From Actinopolyspora biskrensis (GTDB lineage: Bacteria; Actinomycetota; Actinomycetes; Mycobacteriales; Pseudonocardiaceae), in the NCBI RefSeq assembly GCF_013408175.1, contig NZ_JACBYW010000006.1:310001-374000 (forward strand): DNA of 64,000 nucleotides, written 5' to 3'. Shown here piece after piece: positions 11,728 through 22,795 of this stretch (position 1 is its first letter; every line of letters starts with the position of its first letter). The position numbers and the translations under genes are program-made. Below the pieces are notes generated by a model that searched no databases, was not told the origin of the DNA, and saw nothing but the letters and a program-made list of their open reading frames with translations.

Positions 11728-12029
11728 CACGGCTACTCCCTAACGGGCGCGGTCCTTCGCACCCGTTCGTCGGCGGGCCGGGCCGCCCTGCACCAGAGGC
11801 TTCGGCCCGGGCGCCATCCGGGTGGAGCCCGCTCCGGCCTTGGCCGCGGGTGAAGGGCCTCCCCGGACGGACCGCAATTACACGGCCCGTCACAGCGGGA
11901 CGCTACCCGTGCGATCGACTGTTGGCAGGCGGCCACACAGGTGATTCAACCGATCGTCATCCGGGTGCCACACCACGCACACCCGAATGTCGGAATCCCG
12001 TTCCGCCGCCTCCGGGGAGTTCCGGAGAG
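11728..12029. other. Intergenic, nothing recognised
   Basis: 302 bp between phoH and the DUF885 gene, both on the minus strand. Only the phoH ribosome site at its left edge is clear. Small overlapping ORFs here have no recognisable product. Confidence 0.4.
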
Positions 12030-13238
12030 TCACGAGCCCCCGTGCGGACCGATCCGCTGCCCCGCGACCCCCTTCCGCAGCGTTCGCGGAGCGAACGGCT
12101 CCTCCAGCAGGCGCAGGTACCGCCGCGAGCGTCCGGCGTCCCCCTCCGCCGTCACCCACGAGCCGACCAGGTCGGTCCCAGCGGGGTAGAGCACCGAGTA
12201 CGCCCCCGCGCGAGGGTTCTCCAGCAACCTGAACAGGCTCTCACAGCGGTCCTCGTCGAGCAGCAACCAGTGCCGCAGGTACGCCCGCACCCGCGCCGGA
12301 TCGGCGCCGTGCTCGTGCAGCATCAGAGCCGCGTCACGTCGTACTCCGGCCAGTTTCCGCTGGGCGTCGTCCACCCGCTCGGCCAGTTCCCCGTGCGGGA
12401 TCCCGCAGATCCCGGACAGCACCCGCCGCGCCCAGCTCCCCCACCCCCGGCCGATCAGCACGTCCAGGCCGAGCTCGGCGAGCCCCTCCGCGACGACGCA
12501 CTGCGGGGTGTTCGCCAGCGCGATCGCCTGCTCCGGGAACCCCGCGCGGCAGTACTGGGTGTGATGCCCGGGATAGGTCTCGTGCGCGAGCAGCCTGGGA
12601 AGAGTCCCCAGTCGATGCGGCGCCGCGAGACTGATGGACACCCGCGAGCGCCGGTTCCCGAGGCAGCGCTGCAAACCGCTGAACGAGGCGTCCTCGACGA
12701 ACCGGTAGGTCGCCGTCTCGTGCGCGGGCAGCCCGAAGCGGTTCCTGGTTTCCACGCGCAGCGACTCCGCCAGGGCACGCACGCAGTCGGGAACCAGCCG
12801 CCGGGGTATGCGGTCGCGCTTCCGGAAGTCCGCCATGCGCTCGGCCAGCGAGCCTCCGGGGGGCAGCACTCCGTCGAGTTCGGAGTGCGCCCGCTCGTAA
12901 CCGTCCCCGTCCCCGGTGGCGGCCTCGGTCTGAAAGCACAGCCGCAGCCGCGCGCCGAAGGGGATCCGCTCGCCCGCCAGCACCCGCGCGGCGCAGTCCA
13001 GCGCTGCGAGTTGCCCGAGCAGGAACTCCCGGCGTGCCGTACCGAGCTCGCAGGAGCGCACCAGCCTGTGCAGGCGACGTGCCTGGGCGGCCAGGTCGGC
13101 GTACGCGGGGGGCGGCTCGGCGCGCACCTCGGCGGGGAGTCGCGAGTCACCCGTGTAGCCGTGGACGAATCCCGGCGAGATCCTCCCGAAACGCAGGCCG
13201 AGCTTGAGGTACTCGGTGATCAGCGCCCGATGGTGCAC
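12030..13238 (-). CDS. DUF885-type putative metallopeptidase
   Basis: 402 residues. The diagnostic motif is HETYPGHHTQ, the zinc-binding pattern of the DUF885 group, followed by the helix GLAELGLDVL carrying a further conserved acidic residue. There is no signal peptide, so the protein should be cytosolic. It is shorter than the typical 550-600-residue DUF885 proteins, with a reduced N-terminal half. The start ATG at 13238 follows a GTGTGCACC stretch with only a weak ribosome site. Substrate is unknown; peptidase activity is inferred only from the motif. Confidence 0.75.
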   Translation of the reverse strand: MHHRALITEYLKLGLRFGRISPGFVHGYTGDSRLPAEVRAEPPPAYADLAAQARRLHRLVRSCELGTARREFLLGQLAALDCAARVLAGERIPFGARLRLCFQTEAATGDGDGYERAHSELDGVLPPGGSLAERMADFRKRDRIPRRLVPDCVRALAESLRVETRNRFGLPAHETATYRFVEDASFSGLQRCLGNRRSRVSISLAAPHRLGTLPRLLAHETYPGHHTQYCRAGFPEQAIALANTPQCVVAEGLAELGLDVLIGRGWGSWARRVLSGICGIPHGELAERVDDAQRKLAGVRRDAALMLHEHGADPARVRAYLRHWLLLDEDRCESLFRLLENPRAGAYSVLYPAGTDLVGSWVTAEGDAGRSRRYLRLLEEPFAPRTLRKGVAGQRIGPHGGS

Positions 13239-13617
13239 ACCGGAAGGATAAGCCGTCTCGCCGGGTTCTTCCGCTTCTTCCGCTCAGGTCGGCCAGGTCG
13301 TCGCTGAGCGGACCCTCTCGCGGGCTCGCGAGCGGGTGCCCCGCATCGGGCACCGGTTCATCGGTCACGGTGCGCGGCGAAGCGTCGAAACCGCGGAAGC
13401 TCCCTCGATTTTTACGAAATCAGCTCGTAAAGAGCACGGGTCCATGGTCGATACCTTTAGAGAAGTAAGATCAGCTATACACAATAGTGTTACACAGCTT
13501 TCCTCCTGTTCGGACGATCGATAACTTTTCTGCGTGTGCACGGCCACTGTGGAATTGCTGGGGTTTCGCTGTGGGGACCCGTGCTCGGATCATCCGTGAC
13601 CGACAAGGAGCGAACAA
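13239..13617. other. Intergenic region with repeat fragment and AT-rich promoter area
   Basis: 379 bp between divergent genes. Positions about 13307-13353 carry a partial, diverged copy of the dispersed repeat (CCCTCTCGCGGGCTC, then CCCGCATCGGG). From 13410 on the sequence is AT-rich and probably holds the promoter for the small secreted protein. AAGGAG at 13605 is its ribosome site. Confidence 0.45.
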
Positions 13618-13866
13618 GTGCTGAAGAAGGCAACAGCCGCCGTGGGCATCGCCGCCGCCGGAATGATGGCAATGGCCCCCATGGCCAGCGCCGACACCAA
13701 GGGCAACGACGGCATCAACATCCTCAACGACAACAACCTGAGCGTGCTGCCGATCCAGGCCTGCGGCAACGACATCGCCGTGCTCGGCGCGGTCGTCGAG
13801 CTGCTCTCCCCCGAGAAGAGCAAGTGCGTCAACGCTCCCATCGTCGACCACCCCAAGGCCGACTGA
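13618..13866 (+). CDS. Small exported two-cysteine protein (chaplin/rodlin-like), copy 1
   Basis: 82 residues from a GTG preceded by AAGGAG. The signal peptide starts MLKKATAA and is cut after MASA (about residue 25), leaving a mature peptide of about 57 residues. The mature part has NILNDNN, PIQACGND, VLGAVV and a second cysteine in KCVN. The spacing of CGN to CVN resembles chaplin domains (PVxxCGN...CxN), and the N-terminus resembles rodlins. Mature chaplins and rodlins coat actinomycete aerial structures; such a role here is inference. It is nearly identical to copy 2 at 14128. Confidence 0.7.
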   Translation: MLKKATAAVGIAAAGMMAMAPMASADTKGNDGINILNDNNLSVLPIQACGNDIAVLGAVVELLSPEKSKCVNAPIVDHPKAD

Positions 13867-14127
13867 CAACCGAGAGTCGTCCCCACGGCCGGAGCAACCG
13901 GAGTGGGAGTCTCACCGAGAGGCGATTCCCACTCCGGATTTCCATCGAAACCGCTGCCCCGCACAACGGAACAATGCTCTTCCCGCTGACGACCCGGAAA
14001 GCATCGGCTCCGAGAGGCTTTGGCAGCGGTTCCAAAAATCACCGCTTTCACCGCGCCGAGGGACAACCGAGGCTCGCCTGGTGATTCGCGGATGTCGAAT
14101 CTGTCCGTAGAAGGAGAGTGACCTCAA

Positions 14128-14376
14128 GTGCTGAAGAAGGCAACAGCCGCCGCCGGAATCGCCGCCGCCGGAATGATGGCAATGGCCCCCATGGCCAGCG
14201 CCGACACCAAGGACAACGACGGCATCAACATCCTCAACGACAACAACATCAGCGCGGTGCCGATCCAGCTGTGCGGCAACGACATCGCCGTGCTCGGCGC
14301 GGTCGTGCCGATCCTCTCCCCCGAGAAGAGCGAGTGCGTCAACGCTCCCGTCGTCGACCACCCCAAGGCCGACTGA
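14128..14376 (+). CDS. Small exported two-cysteine protein (chaplin/rodlin-like), copy 2
   Basis: 82 residues and the same architecture as copy 1: GTG start after GAAGGAG, signal peptide ending MASA, then NILNDNN, PIQLCGND and ECVNAPVVDH. The signal peptide DNA is almost identical to copy 1, while the mature part differs at a handful of positions (QA to QL, EL to PI, SK to SE). This points to a recent tandem duplication with divergence in the exported part. A 261-bp spacer with its own ribosome site separates the copies, so each may have its own promoter. Confidence 0.7.
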   Translation: MLKKATAAAGIAAAGMMAMAPMASADTKDNDGINILNDNNISAVPIQLCGNDIAVLGAVVPILSPEKSECVNAPVVDHPKAD

Positions 14377-14539
14377 CGAGCGGGAACCGCACTCCGGTCA
14401 CGTCGGCAGCATCGGCGGTTCCGGATGAATTGGGCGGGGTCGAACATCGCGGTTCGGCCCCGCCCTTTCGCGTCCGCGGTGTCCCCTCCCCGCTGACTGG
14501 TGCTCTCCGGCCGAGTCGTCGGCCGGCTCGGGCTCTCCC

Positions 14540-14560
14540 TTCGGCGCTCCCGGCGCCGAA
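14540..14560. terminator. GC-rich hairpin between convergent genes
   Basis: TTCGGCG-CTCCCGG-CGCCGAA forms a perfect seven-pair stem. It lies between the second small secreted protein gene and the convergent prenyltransferase gene, where a shared terminator would be expected. It belongs to the same hairpin type as 1827 and 16312. Confidence 0.45.
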
Positions 14561-14619
14561 ACACGCCGCTCCGGCAGTCGGAAAACCTCTGAAGCCCCAG
14601 CGGGGGCCGGACAGCCCCC

Positions 14620-15396
14620 TCAGCCGCCGAACCGGCGATGTCTGGCGGCGAAATTGCGCAGCGCCCGGAGGAAATCCACCCGGCGGAAAGCGGGCCAGTA
14701 GGTCTCACAGAACCAGAACTCCGAGTGCGCCGACTGCCACAGCATGAACCCGGACAACCGCTGCTCCCCCGAGGTTCTGATCACCAGCTCCGGATCGGGC
14801 TGGCCCGAGGTGTACAGGTGCTCGGCTATGTGGTCGACATCGAGCGACTCGGCCAGTTCCTCGATGGTGGTTCCCGCCTCGGCGTGCTGCTGCAGCAGCT
14901 TGCGAACGGCGTCCGCGATCTCCTGGCGGCCTCCGTACCCGACGGCGACGTTGACCTGCATCCCCGAACGGTTCTCGGTGCGCAGCGCCGCGGCCGAGAT
15001 GCGGGCGGCCATCTCGGTCGGAAGCAGGTCCATCGCCCCGACTATGCGCACTCGCCAAGGAGTGCCCGGCTGGGTGATCTCCTCGACCACGCCGGCGATG
15101 ATCTCCAGCAGCGAGTCGACCTCTTTGCTGGCACGGCCGAGGTTGTCGGTGGACAACAACCACAGCGTGACAACCTCCACCTCGCTCTCCCTGCACCAGC
15201 CGAGAAAGTCCGAGATCTTGCGCGCCCCGGCACGATGGCCGTGGTCCGCGTCCAAGCCGGCCTCTCTCGCCCAACGACGATTGCCGTCCAGGATCACGCC
15301 GACGTGCCTGGGATGCTGGGCTCCCTCCAGCTGACGACGCAACCGCCATTCGTAGAGATAGTAGACAAGTTCCCGTAGCCGAACCTTGAGCGCCAC
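14620..15396 (-). CDS. Cis-isoprenyl diphosphate synthase (UppS family, short-chain type)
   Basis: 258 residues. Motif I ILDGNRRWA carries the catalytic aspartate, GHRAGARK follows, and the C-terminal IRTSGEQRLSGF and SEFWF blocks bind isopentenyl diphosphate. The family condenses IPP units with cis geometry to make lipid carriers. The position beside hemolysin III and DUF255 genes parallels Rv1086, a Z-farnesyl diphosphate synthase in M. tuberculosis, so the short-chain product is more likely than decaprenyl diphosphate. It is divergent from the hemolysin III gene, with a 160-bp promoter region between them. Confidence 0.88.
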   Translation of the reverse strand: MALKVRLRELVYYLYEWRLRRQLEGAQHPRHVGVILDGNRRWAREAGLDADHGHRAGARKISDFLGWCRESEVEVVTLWLLSTDNLGRASKEVDSLLEIIAGVVEEITQPGTPWRVRIVGAMDLLPTEMAARISAAALRTENRSGMQVNVAVGYGGRQEIADAVRKLLQQHAEAGTTIEELAESLDVDHIAEHLYTSGQPDPELVIRTSGEQRLSGFMLWQSAHSEFWFCETYWPAFRRVDFLRALRNFAARHRRFGG

Positions 15397-15556
15397 GCCT
15401 CAAGAGACTACGCGGACAACGGAGCAACTCGTTAAGCGACCACACGATCGCCACGCAGAAACGCGCTCCCGGACGAACACCGCACCGCCCCCACCCGCGT
15501 GAGTGCGACTACCGCAGCCGGGGACAGTCCACCGTCCTTGCAGTAGGCTCGGTCCC

Positions 15557-16234
15557 GTGCGTACGGCGAGCTCTTCCCGACAGTCCTCGGCGCTGGTGAA
15601 ACCGCGCCTGCGTGGATGGATCCACGCCTGGTCGACACTGGGCGCGCTGGCCTCCGGTGCCGTCCTCATCGTCCTGGCGGCCGCGACCGTTTCCGGCAAA
15701 GCGGCCCTGGGCGCCTCCGTCTACGTCGCGACCGTTCTCGGCCTGTTCGGGGTCAGCGCGCTGTACCACCGCAAGACCTGGAACACGCTCGGGGCACGAA
15801 CATGGATGCGTCGACTCGACCACTCCATGATCTTCCTGTTCATAGCGGGCACCTACACCCCACTGGCGATGCTCGCCATGCAACCGACCACGGGCACGGT
15901 GGTGCTCTCCGTGGTGTGGGGCGGGGCACTCGGCGGGGTCGTGCTGAAACTCTCCTGGCCCAACTCCCCGCGCTGGGTCGGAGTCCCGGTCTACGTCGCC
16001 CTCGGCTGGGTGGCGGTGTTCGTGCTGCCCGACCTGCTGAGCAACGCGGGAGTGGCGGCCCTGGTGCTGATCGTGGCCGGCGGGCTGCTCTACACGGGAG
16101 GGGCCGTCTGCTACGCCATCCGCCGCCCCGATCCGTGGCCCGAAGTGTTCGGCTACCACGAGTTCTTCCACTCGGCGGTCTCCGCCGCCGCGATCTGTCA
16201 CCACATCGCCATCTGGCTGGCCCTGTACTCCTGA
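15557..16234 (+). CDS. Hemolysin III family (PAQR-like) membrane protein
   Basis: 225 residues from a GTG, with seven hydrophobic segments. Family hallmarks are SALYH in TM2, LDHSMIFLFIAGTYTP in TM3 and GYHEFFHS followed by CHHIAIW at the end. The conserved Ser, His and Asp residues form the proposed metal site of PAQR-like proteins. It is an inner-membrane protein. The hemolysin label is historical and the true activity in actinomycetes is unclear. Confidence 0.88.
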   Translation: MRTASSSRQSSALVKPRLRGWIHAWSTLGALASGAVLIVLAAATVSGKAALGASVYVATVLGLFGVSALYHRKTWNTLGARTWMRRLDHSMIFLFIAGTYTPLAMLAMQPTTGTVVLSVVWGGALGGVVLKLSWPNSPRWVGVPVYVALGWVAVFVLPDLLSNAGVAALVLIVAGGLLYTGGAVCYAIRRPDPWPEVFGYHEFFHSAVSAAAICHHIAIWLALYS

Positions 16235-16311
16235 CCGGGAGGGTCCGCGGCTCGGTTTGCTCAGGTGGCGTGACGGAACCTCCCGCGGCGGTGCTGACTA
16301 CGTGGTGGGTT

Positions 16312-16337
16312 GTTCCGGCGCTGCCGCGCCGAGGAAC
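16312..16337. terminator. Hairpin terminator between convergent genes
   Basis: GTTCCGGCGC and GCGCCGAGGAAC pair with one mismatch around TGCC. It lies between hemolysin III and the convergent DUF255 gene. The same hairpin sequence, almost base for base, recurs at 27259-27284. Confidence 0.55.
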
Positions 16338-16379
16338 AGCCCCGGCGCGAACCGCGCTCGTCGACCGCCCGGGTACCGA

Positions 16380-18428
<2,049 letters not shown>

Positions 18429-18787
18429 ATTCGCAGCCTCCCACGTTCCAAGCGTCGCTGTCCGCCCGGTCGTCCCGGTGCGGCTCGCACGCACGGGGTA
18501 CCCGAGTGACGCCACGAACTCCACCCGGACAGCTCTCCCGCTGCACGGGTCTCGCGACGACGAGACGCCGACTCGGTCGCGGAGCTCCCCCGCCAACCGA
18601 GCGAACCGGCCCGCACACCGCCTCGGCACGGCCTTCCCGCGGAAACGGGGTGCGTTCCCGCGGCCGCGCGGGGCATGCTGGCGACCGTGTCGCCAACCCG
18701 CATCACCCCACGGGAGCAGATCCGCCCACACCGAAGCGTGCGGCGCCCCGCCCCGAACACCCATCCCCGCACCAGGCAGGCCCGGTC
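18429..18787. other. Divergent promoter region
   Basis: 359 bp between the divergent DUF255 and Pnkp-like genes. No RNA gene, repeat or convincing small ORF is seen. Both promoters must lie here. Confidence 0.4.
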
Positions 18788-20113
18788 ATGAGCAGCACGC
18801 GCACCCTCGAACTGCCCGAGCTGGCGCTGATCCTGCTCATCGGCCCTTCTGGATCGGGGAAGTCGACCTTCGCCGCGCGACACTTCGAACCGACCCGCGT
18901 GGTCTCCAGTGACCGGTGCCGCGCGCTGGTCTCCGACGACCCCGGTGACCAGGACGCCACGCCCGCCGCGTTCGAGGTGCTGCACACGATCGTCGACAAG
19001 CGCCTGGCCGCGCGGCGGACCACGGTCGTGGACGCCACGAACGTACGCGCGGGCGAGCGGCAGTCCCTCCTGCGTGTCGCCAAGGAACACGACGTGCCCA
19101 CGGTGGCCGTCGTGTTCGACGTCCCGGAACAGCTGTGCATCACCCGCAACGCGGCGCGAACCGACAAACCGGGCGCGGAAGTCGTCCGCAAGCACCACGG
19201 TGAACTGCGGAAGTCCACGAACGATCTCCGCGGCGAGGGTTTCCACCGCGTGCACGTGCTGAGCGGAGAGCGCGAAACCGAATCGGCCGGGATCGAGTGG
19301 ACCCGGCTCCGCAGCAACGCCAGGGAGGAGCACGGCCCCTTCGACGTGATCGGAGACGTGCACGGCTGCCGCGCCGAGCTGGAGGAACTGCTGGAACGGC
19401 TCGGCTACCACCTGCGCCGCGACGGGAACGGGGCGAGCGTCGACGCCGAGCACCCGCTGGGCAGACGGGCGGTCCTGCTCGGTGACCTGGTCGACCGCGG
19501 CCCCGACACCCCGGGCACGCTCCGGCTCGCGATGGGCATGGCCGAGTCGGGCAACGCGCTGATCGTGATGGGAAACCACGAGAACAAGCTGGTCAAAGTC
19601 CTGGACGGGCGCAGGGTCAAGATGACCCACGGCCTCGAGCTGACGATGGAACAGCTCTCCGAGACCGACGAGGACTTCCGGGAGCTGGTGCGGCGGTTCT
19701 GCGGCGAGCTCCCCGAGCACTACGTGCTGGACGGTGGCGAGCTGGTCGTGGCACACGCCGGTTTGCCGGAGTACTACCAGGGCAGGGACTCCGGTCGGGT
19801 GCGTGCCTTCGCGCTCTACGGATCCACCACCGGTGAGACCGACGAAGCGGGGCTGCCCGTGCGCTACCCGTGGGCCAGGGACTACCGGGGCTCGGCGATC
19901 GTGCTGTACGGGCACACGCCGGTCAGCTCGGCCGAATGGCTCAACCGCACCATGTGCCTGGACACCGGCTGCGTGTTCGGGGGCAGGCTGACCGCCCTGC
20001 GCTACCCGGAGGGCGAACTGGAGTCCGTGCCGGCGAAGCAGCACTACAGCCGCCCGGCCCGGCCACGGGCAGGGACGGACGACGAAGCGGCGACGGAACG
20101 GCGGAATCGATAG
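18788..20113 (+). CDS. Polynucleotide kinase-phosphatase, two-domain (Pnkp-like without ligase)
   Basis: 441 residues. Residues about 1-165 form a P-loop 5' kinase (GPSGSGKSTFA, then VVDATNVR). Residues about 180-400 form a calcineurin-like metallophosphatase with DVIGDVHGC, LLGDLVDRGPD, VMGNHENK and YGHTPV. This kinase-phosphatase order is that of bacterial Pnkp in the Pnkp/Hen1 RNA repair system. The ligase half that extends Pnkp to about 850 residues is absent, and no hen1 is adjacent. It probably remodels RNA or DNA ends in the cytosol. Whether it lost the ligase or belongs to a separate two-domain lineage cannot be decided here. Confidence 0.85.
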   Translation: MSSTRTLELPELALILLIGPSGSGKSTFAARHFEPTRVVSSDRCRALVSDDPGDQDATPAAFEVLHTIVDKRLAARRTTVVDATNVRAGERQSLLRVAKEHDVPTVAVVFDVPEQLCITRNAARTDKPGAEVVRKHHGELRKSTNDLRGEGFHRVHVLSGERETESAGIEWTRLRSNAREEHGPFDVIGDVHGCRAELEELLERLGYHLRRDGNGASVDAEHPLGRRAVLLGDLVDRGPDTPGTLRLAMGMAESGNALIVMGNHENKLVKVLDGRRVKMTHGLELTMEQLSETDEDFRELVRRFCGELPEHYVLDGGELVVAHAGLPEYYQGRDSGRVRAFALYGSTTGETDEAGLPVRYPWARDYRGSAIVLYGHTPVSSAEWLNRTMCLDTGCVFGGRLTALRYPEGELESVPAKQHYSRPARPRAGTDDEAATERRNR

Positions 20114-20215
20114 GACCCGTCACCCCGGTTTCCGGCCACGGCAGCTCACCGCACCCGATTGCGCACGGATGCCTCGGTGAGCCCCGTGCGACCCCCCGTC
20201 CGGCCCGCCGCCCGC

Positions 20216-20620
20216 TCAGCTCCGCTCGGTATCGGTCCCCGTGGAGCCGTCTCCCTCCTCCCCGTGCCCCTCGCGGGACGGGGCGGAGTCCTCCGCGTCC
20301 GCGGGGCCGGCGGTGCCCTCGTCCGCTTCGCCCGTGCCCTCCTCGACGGCACGGGCACGCTCGGCTCTCTTGACCCGCGCGGGAGCGGCGGCCGCCGCGC
20401 GTTGTTCGTCGAACCGCTCCGGCACCTTGCGCAGCTGCTTGCTCAACGAGCGGGCGAGGAAAACGATCGCGATCAGCAACACCAGGACCAGGAACAAGCC
20501 CAGCGGAGTGGACTTGCCGAACTCCTCGTCCTGCACTCCCGGCCCGGAGTCCTGCGCCAGCACGGAAAGCGCCGTCCGCGACTCCGCCGCCAGCACCGCC
20601 GTGTACCCAAGCACCGTCAT
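20216..20620 (-). CDS. Small single-pass membrane protein downstream of mca
   Basis: 134 residues. A first hydrophobic stretch (about residues 5-20) could be a signal region, one strong membrane segment lies at about 40-58 ([17 protein letters not shown]), and a charged tail rich in Glu, Gly and Ala follows. Its start overlaps the mca stop by four bases (ATGA-type), so it is translationally coupled to mca. A protein of this kind sits next to mca in mycobacteria (Rv1083). Function is unknown. Confidence 0.75.
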   Translation of the reverse strand: MTVLGYTAVLAAESRTALSVLAQDSGPGVQDEEFGKSTPLGLFLVLVLLIAIVFLARSLSKQLRKVPERFDEQRAAAAAPARVKRAERARAVEEGTGEADEGTAGPADAEDSAPSREGHGEEGDGSTGTDTERS

Positions 20621-21498
20621 GCGTGCACCCGCTCCTGCACCCCGGCGAACAAATCGTCCTCCGGCAACGTCGTGTCCACCAGCGATCGCACCAGTTCGTA
20701 GTCCTCAGTGGGCCAGACGGCACGCTGGATGTCCAACGGCACCGCGAACCAACGGCTGTTCGGATCGATCTGGGTCTCGTGGGCCCGCAGTGCCTCGTCG
20801 CGCACCTCGAAGTAGTCCGCGCACTCGATCTGCGTGGTCACTCGCTCGTAGGGGTCCGGGCGTGACCCGTCCCACTTGCGCAGCCACTCCTCGTAGGGCG
20901 ACTCGAGCCCGCGCTCCAGCAGCGAATCGTGGAACAGCTGCATGCGCCTGCGCGAGAAACCGTGGCAATAGTACAACTTCAACGGCTGCCACGGCTTCCC
21001 CTGCTCCGGGAAGCGCTCGGGGTCGCCGGAGGCGTCGAAGGCCTCCATGGACACCTCGTGGCACTTCACGTGATCGGGATGCGGGTAGCCGCCGGTCTCG
21101 TCGTAGGTCACCACCACGTGCGGGCGGAACTCGCGCACGAGCCGCACCAGCTCCGCCGTGGGCACCTCCAGCGGCTGCCGGGCGAAGCACCCCTCCGGCA
21201 GCGGCGGCGGGGGGTCCCCTTCGGGAAGACCGGAGTCCACGAAACCCATCCACCGATGCTGCACACCGAGTATCCCGGCCGCGCGGGCCATCTCCTCGCG
21301 CCGGATCTCCGGCATCTTCTCGACCACACCCGGCCGATCCATGGCAGGGTTCAGAATGCTGCCCGCCTCACCGCCAGTGCAGGTGACGACCATCACGTCG
21401 TTTCCCTCCGCGGCATAACGCGCCGTGCTGGCCGCCCCTTTGCTGGACTCGTCGTCCGGATGGGCGTGCACAGTCATCAGGCGAAGCCTCTCCGCCAT
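20617..21498 (-). CDS. mca: Mycothiol S-conjugate amidase
   Basis: 293 residues. The zinc motif [13 protein letters not shown] at the N-terminus and YPHPDH near residue 155 place it in the LmbE/PIG-L deacetylase superfamily. TGGEAG and the overall length fit Mca rather than the deacetylase MshB. The enzyme cleaves mycothiol-toxin adducts to a mercapturic acid and GlcN-inositol, a cytosolic detoxification step. Its presence shows the organism makes mycothiol and is therefore an actinobacterium. It is the first gene of a two-gene operon, divergent from the DUF4307 gene. Confidence 0.92.
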   Translation of the reverse strand: MAERLRLMTVHAHPDDESSKGAASTARYAAEGNDVMVVTCTGGEAGSILNPAMDRPGVVEKMPEIRREEMARAAGILGVQHRWMGFVDSGLPEGDPPPPLPEGCFARQPLEVPTAELVRLVREFRPHVVVTYDETGGYPHPDHVKCHEVSMEAFDASGDPERFPEQGKPWQPLKLYYCHGFSRRRMQLFHDSLLERGLESPYEEWLRKWDGSRPDPYERVTTQIECADYFEVRDEALRAHETQIDPNSRWFAVPLDIQRAVWPTEDYELVRSLVDTTLPEDDLFAGVQERVHA

Positions 21499-21679
21499 TG
21501 TCCGGTAATCCTTCCCGTCTGGCTGTCGACACCTGTACCGCCCCCACCGAGTACGAGCGGCACACCCCAGGGATACTCAACCGAAGGTGCCCTTCCATTG
21601 TTCCCGAACGGTGACACCGGCGGGATACAGGTCCGGCGCCGAACGAGGCGATCCGACAGGACGTCGAGAGGCGAAGACC

Positions 21680-22129
21680 GTGACGAGTTCATCCGAGACC
21701 CCCGGCGGACCCCCCGAAGGCAGATACGGCTCCCCCCGGAAGGGCCGCAACAGGCGTTGGCCCGCGTGGGCGCTGGGCACGCTGGTTCTGCTCGGAGGGA
21801 TCGGGATCTCGGTCGTCGCCTACTCCAACTTCGGCAGCGCTCCCATCGAGGGCAAGGCGGCCACCTTCGACGTCCGTGACGAATCGGTCCGGATCACCCT
21901 GGAGGTCCGGCGCGACGATCCCACCCGATCGGCCGAGTGCGTGGTCCGCGCCAGGGGACGTTCGGGCAAGGAGGTCGGACGGGGGGAGGTCTACATCCCC
22001 GCCGGGCAACCGACCGCGTATCACCGCACCGTGCTGACCACCTCGGCTCCACCCGTCACCGGGGAGGTCTTCGGCTGCTCCTACGACGTCCCGCGTTACC
22101 TCGACCCGGGCGAACGGCCATCCGGGTGA
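21680..22129 (+). CDS. DUF4307 membrane-anchored protein
   Basis: 149 residues from the GTG at 21680, eight bases after GAGAGG. A basic N-terminal arm ending in RKGRNRRWPAWA precedes one membrane segment (about residues 30-50). A predicted outward beta-domain contains FDVRDESVRITLEV, RSAECVVRARG and FGCSYDVPRYLDPG. This is the DUF4307 pattern; the mycobacterial counterpart is Rv1081c, between mca and greA, as here. Function is unknown. Confidence 0.82.
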   Translation: MTSSSETPGGPPEGRYGSPRKGRNRRWPAWALGTLVLLGGIGISVVAYSNFGSAPIEGKAATFDVRDESVRITLEVRRDDPTRSAECVVRARGRSGKEVGRGEVYIPAGQPTAYHRTVLTTSAPPVTGEVFGCSYDVPRYLDPGERPSG

Positions 22130-22306
22130 AGTTGCCTCCGCACACCGGCGGAGCTGACGAAATCACTCACAACCTGTCCTGTTTCGTGTTATTGTCGCTA
22201 CCAGCACGGTCCCGCACGGGCCGTGTTTTTCCATTCCGAGCTCTTCGGGGTGCGGAAGATATCGGCCCGCGGAGTGCGGAGCCACAGTCGACGAGGAGTG
22301 GTGACC

Positions 22307-22795
22307 GTGAGCGATACCCAGGCGACCTGGCTGACCCAAGACGCTTACGACCGGCTCAAGGGTGAGCTGGACGAGCTCGTGGCCGAGCGCCCGGCGATCG
22401 CTGCGAAGATCAACGAAGCTCGCGAAGAGGGCGACCTGAAGGAGAACGGCGGGTATCACGCCGCTCGCGAGGAACAGGCCCAGCTGGAAGGGCGCGTTCG
22501 CCAACTGCAGGAGTTGCTGCGCAACGCGAAGGTCGGTGACGTGCCGACCGAGTCGGGCGTCGCACGTCCCGGTTCGGTGCTCACGGTGCGCTTCGACGGC
22601 GAGGACGAGGAGGAGAAGTTCCTGCTCGCCAACCGCGAGGAAGGCGCACACGGGGAGCTGGAGGTCTACTCGCCGAACTCCCCCCTCGGCCAGGCCCTCC
22701 TGGACGCCAACGAGGGCGATGTGTGCGAGTACGACCTGCCCAACGGCGGCAAGATGCAGGTGACCCTGATCAAGGCCGAGCCGTTCCAGGGCTGA
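22307..22795 (+). CDS. greA: Transcription elongation factor GreA
   Basis: 162 residues from the GTG at 22307, eight bases after GAGGAG; an earlier GTG at 22301 is too close to that site. The N-terminal coiled coil has [17 protein letters not shown], ending in the acidic tip [18 protein letters not shown], which reaches the polymerase active site to stimulate cleavage of backtracked RNA. The C-terminal domain ends [17 protein letters not shown], typical of the family. Confidence 0.95.
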   Translation: MSDTQATWLTQDAYDRLKGELDELVAERPAIAAKINEAREEGDLKENGGYHAAREEQAQLEGRVRQLQELLRNAKVGDVPTESGVARPGSVLTVRFDGEDEEEKFLLANREEGAHGELEVYSPNSPLGQALLDANEGDVCEYDLPNGGKMQVTLIKAEPFQG

